Below, one piece after another: positions 62,646-64,000 of a stretch of 64,000 nt of DNA. Below the pieces are notes generated by a model, which was not told the DNA's origin, did no database searches, and was given only the letters and a program-made list of their open reading frames with translations. A program made the position numbers and the translations under genes. How positions within the stretch are numbered: position 1 is the first letter of the stretch; every line of letters starts with the position of its first letter. Origin of the DNA: Phreatobacter sp. (GTDB lineage: Bacteria > Pseudomonadota > Alphaproteobacteria > Rhizobiales > Phreatobacteraceae); assembly GCF_016793595.1 (NCBI RefSeq), contig NZ_JAEULY010000004.1, positions 868,001 to 932,000 on the forward strand, written 5' to 3'.

Positions 62646-64000
62646 TCAGTTCGCCTGACGGCGGAGGAAGGCCGGAATGTCCAGATGGTCGTCCTCGGAG
62701 CGCGGCTGCTGCGCTGCGGGACGGCCGTGAATGTCGAGCCCGGCGGGCTCCCGGCGCATCTGCGGAGCGGGGGCGGGAGCACGCACCGGCGCGGGCGCGC
62801 GGGCGGGCTGCACCGGCTGGACCGCGCGCGGCATGGGAGCCGGCGCCGGCTCGGCATCCGCCTTGCGGGTGAAGCCGATCGACTGAAGCTTCTCCATCAG
62901 CGAGGTGCGCTTCTTCTCCACCGGATTGTCGACGGCGCGCTGCTGGACGACCGGCTCGGCGCGGATCTGGTCGCGCACGACGCGCGGCAACTCCTCGGCC
63001 GTCGGCATTCGGACGGGACGCATCGGCTTCTCGGCCGCCGGCGGAATGAAGTCGCGGGCCGGCAGCGGCTCGTCGCGCGGCGGCATCAGCGGAGCATCGA
63101 GCTCGACCGGGGCCTCGCGGAACAGAGCGGGCTTGGCGGCGACCGGCTGAAGCACGACCTCGGCCTCGGTGACGACCGGCGCGGGGGCAAGAGCCTCCAT
63201 GACCGGGGCCGGCTCGGCGGCGCGGGTCTCGATCACCGGCGCGGCGGCCGGAGCCGGCTGCGCCATCTGACCGATGCGCTGGGCGCTCTGTTTCAGGCGG
63301 GCGGTCATCTCGGCGATGGTCGGCTGGGCGGCCTGCTGAGCGGCGAGATCGATGCCGGTGGCAACGACCGAGACGCGGATCGTGCCGTCGAGAGCGCCGT
63401 CGAAGGTGGCGCCCAGGATGATATTGGCCTCCGGGTCGACTTCCTCGCGGATGCGGGTCGCCGCCTCGTCGACCTCGAAGAGGGTGAGGTCGTTGCCGCC
63501 GGTGATCGAGATGAGGAGGCCGCGCGCGCCCTTCATCGAGGTCTCGTCGAGCAGCGGATTGGCGATGGCGGCCTCGGCGGCGGTGATCGCCCGGCGCTCG
63601 CCGGTCGCCTCGCCGGTGCCCATCATGGCCTTGCCCATGTCGCGCATGACGGCGCGCACGTCAGCGAAGTCCAGATTGATCAGGCCTTCCTTGACCATCA
63701 GGTCGGTGATGCAGGCAACGCCCGAATAGAGCACCTGGTCGGCCATGGCGAAGGCGTCGGTGAAGGTGGTCTTCTCGTTCGCCACCCGGAACAGGTTCTG
63801 GTTCGGGATGACGATGAGCGTGTCGACCGACTTCTGCAGCTCGATGATGCCCGAATCCGCCGTCTTCATGCGGCGCACGCCCTCGAAGTGGAAGGGCTTG
63901 GTGACGACGCCGACGGTGAGGATGCCGAGCTCGCGGGCGACGCGGGCGATGACCGGGGCAGCGCCCGTGCCGGTGCCGCCGCCCATGCCGGCGGTGATGA
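62646..64000 (-). CDS. ftsZ: Cell division GTPase FtsZ (3' part; 5' end beyond the window)
   Basis: About 450 C-terminal residues of FtsZ are present. The tubulin-signature loop [16 protein letters not shown] is at the window edge and the synergy-loop region [11 protein letters not shown] follows; the GTPase body ends with [15 protein letters not shown] Pro/Ala/Val-rich linker of about 200 residues then leads to the C-terminal peptide [15 protein letters not shown], which binds FtsA and other partners. Such a long linker is usual in Hyphomicrobiales. It polymerises into the division ring at midcell. Confidence 0.97.
   Translation of the reverse strand, partial: ITAGMGGGTGTGAAPVIARVARELGILTVGVVTKPFHFEGVRRMKTADSGIIELQKSVDTLIVIPNQNLFRVANEKTTFTDAFAMADQVLYSGVACITDLMVKEGLINLDFADVRAVMRDMGKAMMGTGEATGERRAITAAEAAIANPLLDETSMKGARGLLISITGGNDLTLFEVDEAATRIREEVDPEANIILGATFDGALDGTIRVSVVATGIDLAAQQAAQPTIAEMTARLKQSAQRIGQMAQPAPAAAPVIETRAAEPAPVMEALAPAPVVTEAEVVLQPVAAKPALFREAPVELDAPLMPPRDEPLPARDFIPPAAEKPMRPVRMPTAEELPRVVRDQIRAEPVVQQRAVDNPVEKKRTSLMEKLQSIGFTRKADAEPAPAPMPRAVQPVQPARAPAPVRAPAPAPQMRREPAGLDIHGRPAAQQPRSEDDHLDIPAFLRRQAN

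Overview
The window is 64 kb of gene-dense, very GC-rich DNA, probably chromosome of an alphaproteobacterium of the order Hyphomicrobiales (Rhizobiales). The pointers are the ftsZ-lpxC-bamD-recN-ligA order at the right end, a pair of DUF1127 mini-proteins, REP-like palindromes with CATGCCCGG/CCGGGCATC arms, a short palindromic element with CTCCCACAAGGGGAG ends, and many periplasmic solute receptors with Tat-type leaders. Genus cannot be fixed from the sequence alone (Bosea/Phreatobacter/Bradyrhizobium-like groups are plausible). No phage, insertion sequence, transposase, integrase or CRISPR array was seen.

Layout. (1) 1-7532: a seven-gene minus-strand operon (ThDP-dependent enzyme, Bug/TctC receptor, Liv-type receptor, livHMGF) facing a divergent marR, with a perfect 16-bp palindrome lying between the -35 and -10 of the operon promoter. 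(2) 7.6-13 kb: DEAD-box helicase, DUF3750, glutathione transferase, PHA depolymerase and an RraA-like protein. (3) 13.0-17.0 kb: a tight four-gene cassette (GNAT-like protein, acyl carrier protein, AMP-forming ligase, fold-III PLP decarboxylase), which resembles carrier-protein-tethered amino-acid decarboxylation as in butirosin side-chain synthesis. (4) 17.5-21.4 kb: a complete TRAP transporter (dctPQM) plus an SDR dehydrogenase. (5) 21.4-36.6 kb: a lipid/acyl-CoA catabolic stretch with SDRs, acyl-CoA dehydrogenase, a TetR regulator with a 40-bp dyad operator, LacI/DUF3830/MocA genes, a FadJ-like bifunctional enzyme, hydrolases, a GST, an M20 peptidase, a crotonase and a YcaQ-type DNA glycosylase. 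(6) 36.8-44.5 kb: aldo/keto reductase, a four-gene operon of a Tat-exported flavin oxidase with three membrane/unknown proteins, small secreted proteins, tRNA-Phe(GAA), DUF1801 and an L,D-transpeptidase with a clear terminator. (7) 44.8-50.4 kb: a four-gene sensory operon (TRAP-type receptor without transporter, two histidine kinases, an OmpR-type regulator). (8) 50.7-55.3 kb: small secreted protein, AraC regulator, DUF2000, GNAT, D-lactate-dehydrogenase-like flavoprotein, thioesterase and the two DUF1127 genes. (9) 55.4-64 kb: ligA, a ClpP-fold periplasmic protein, recN, bamD, lpxC and the 3' part of ftsZ.

The most interesting blocks are the ACP/ligase/decarboxylase/acyltransferase cassette (13065-17012), the receptor-kinase-kinase-regulator operon (44835-50375) and the unrecognised Tat-oxidase membrane operon (37739-41048). 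Function calls rest on motif recognition by eye; no database search was run.
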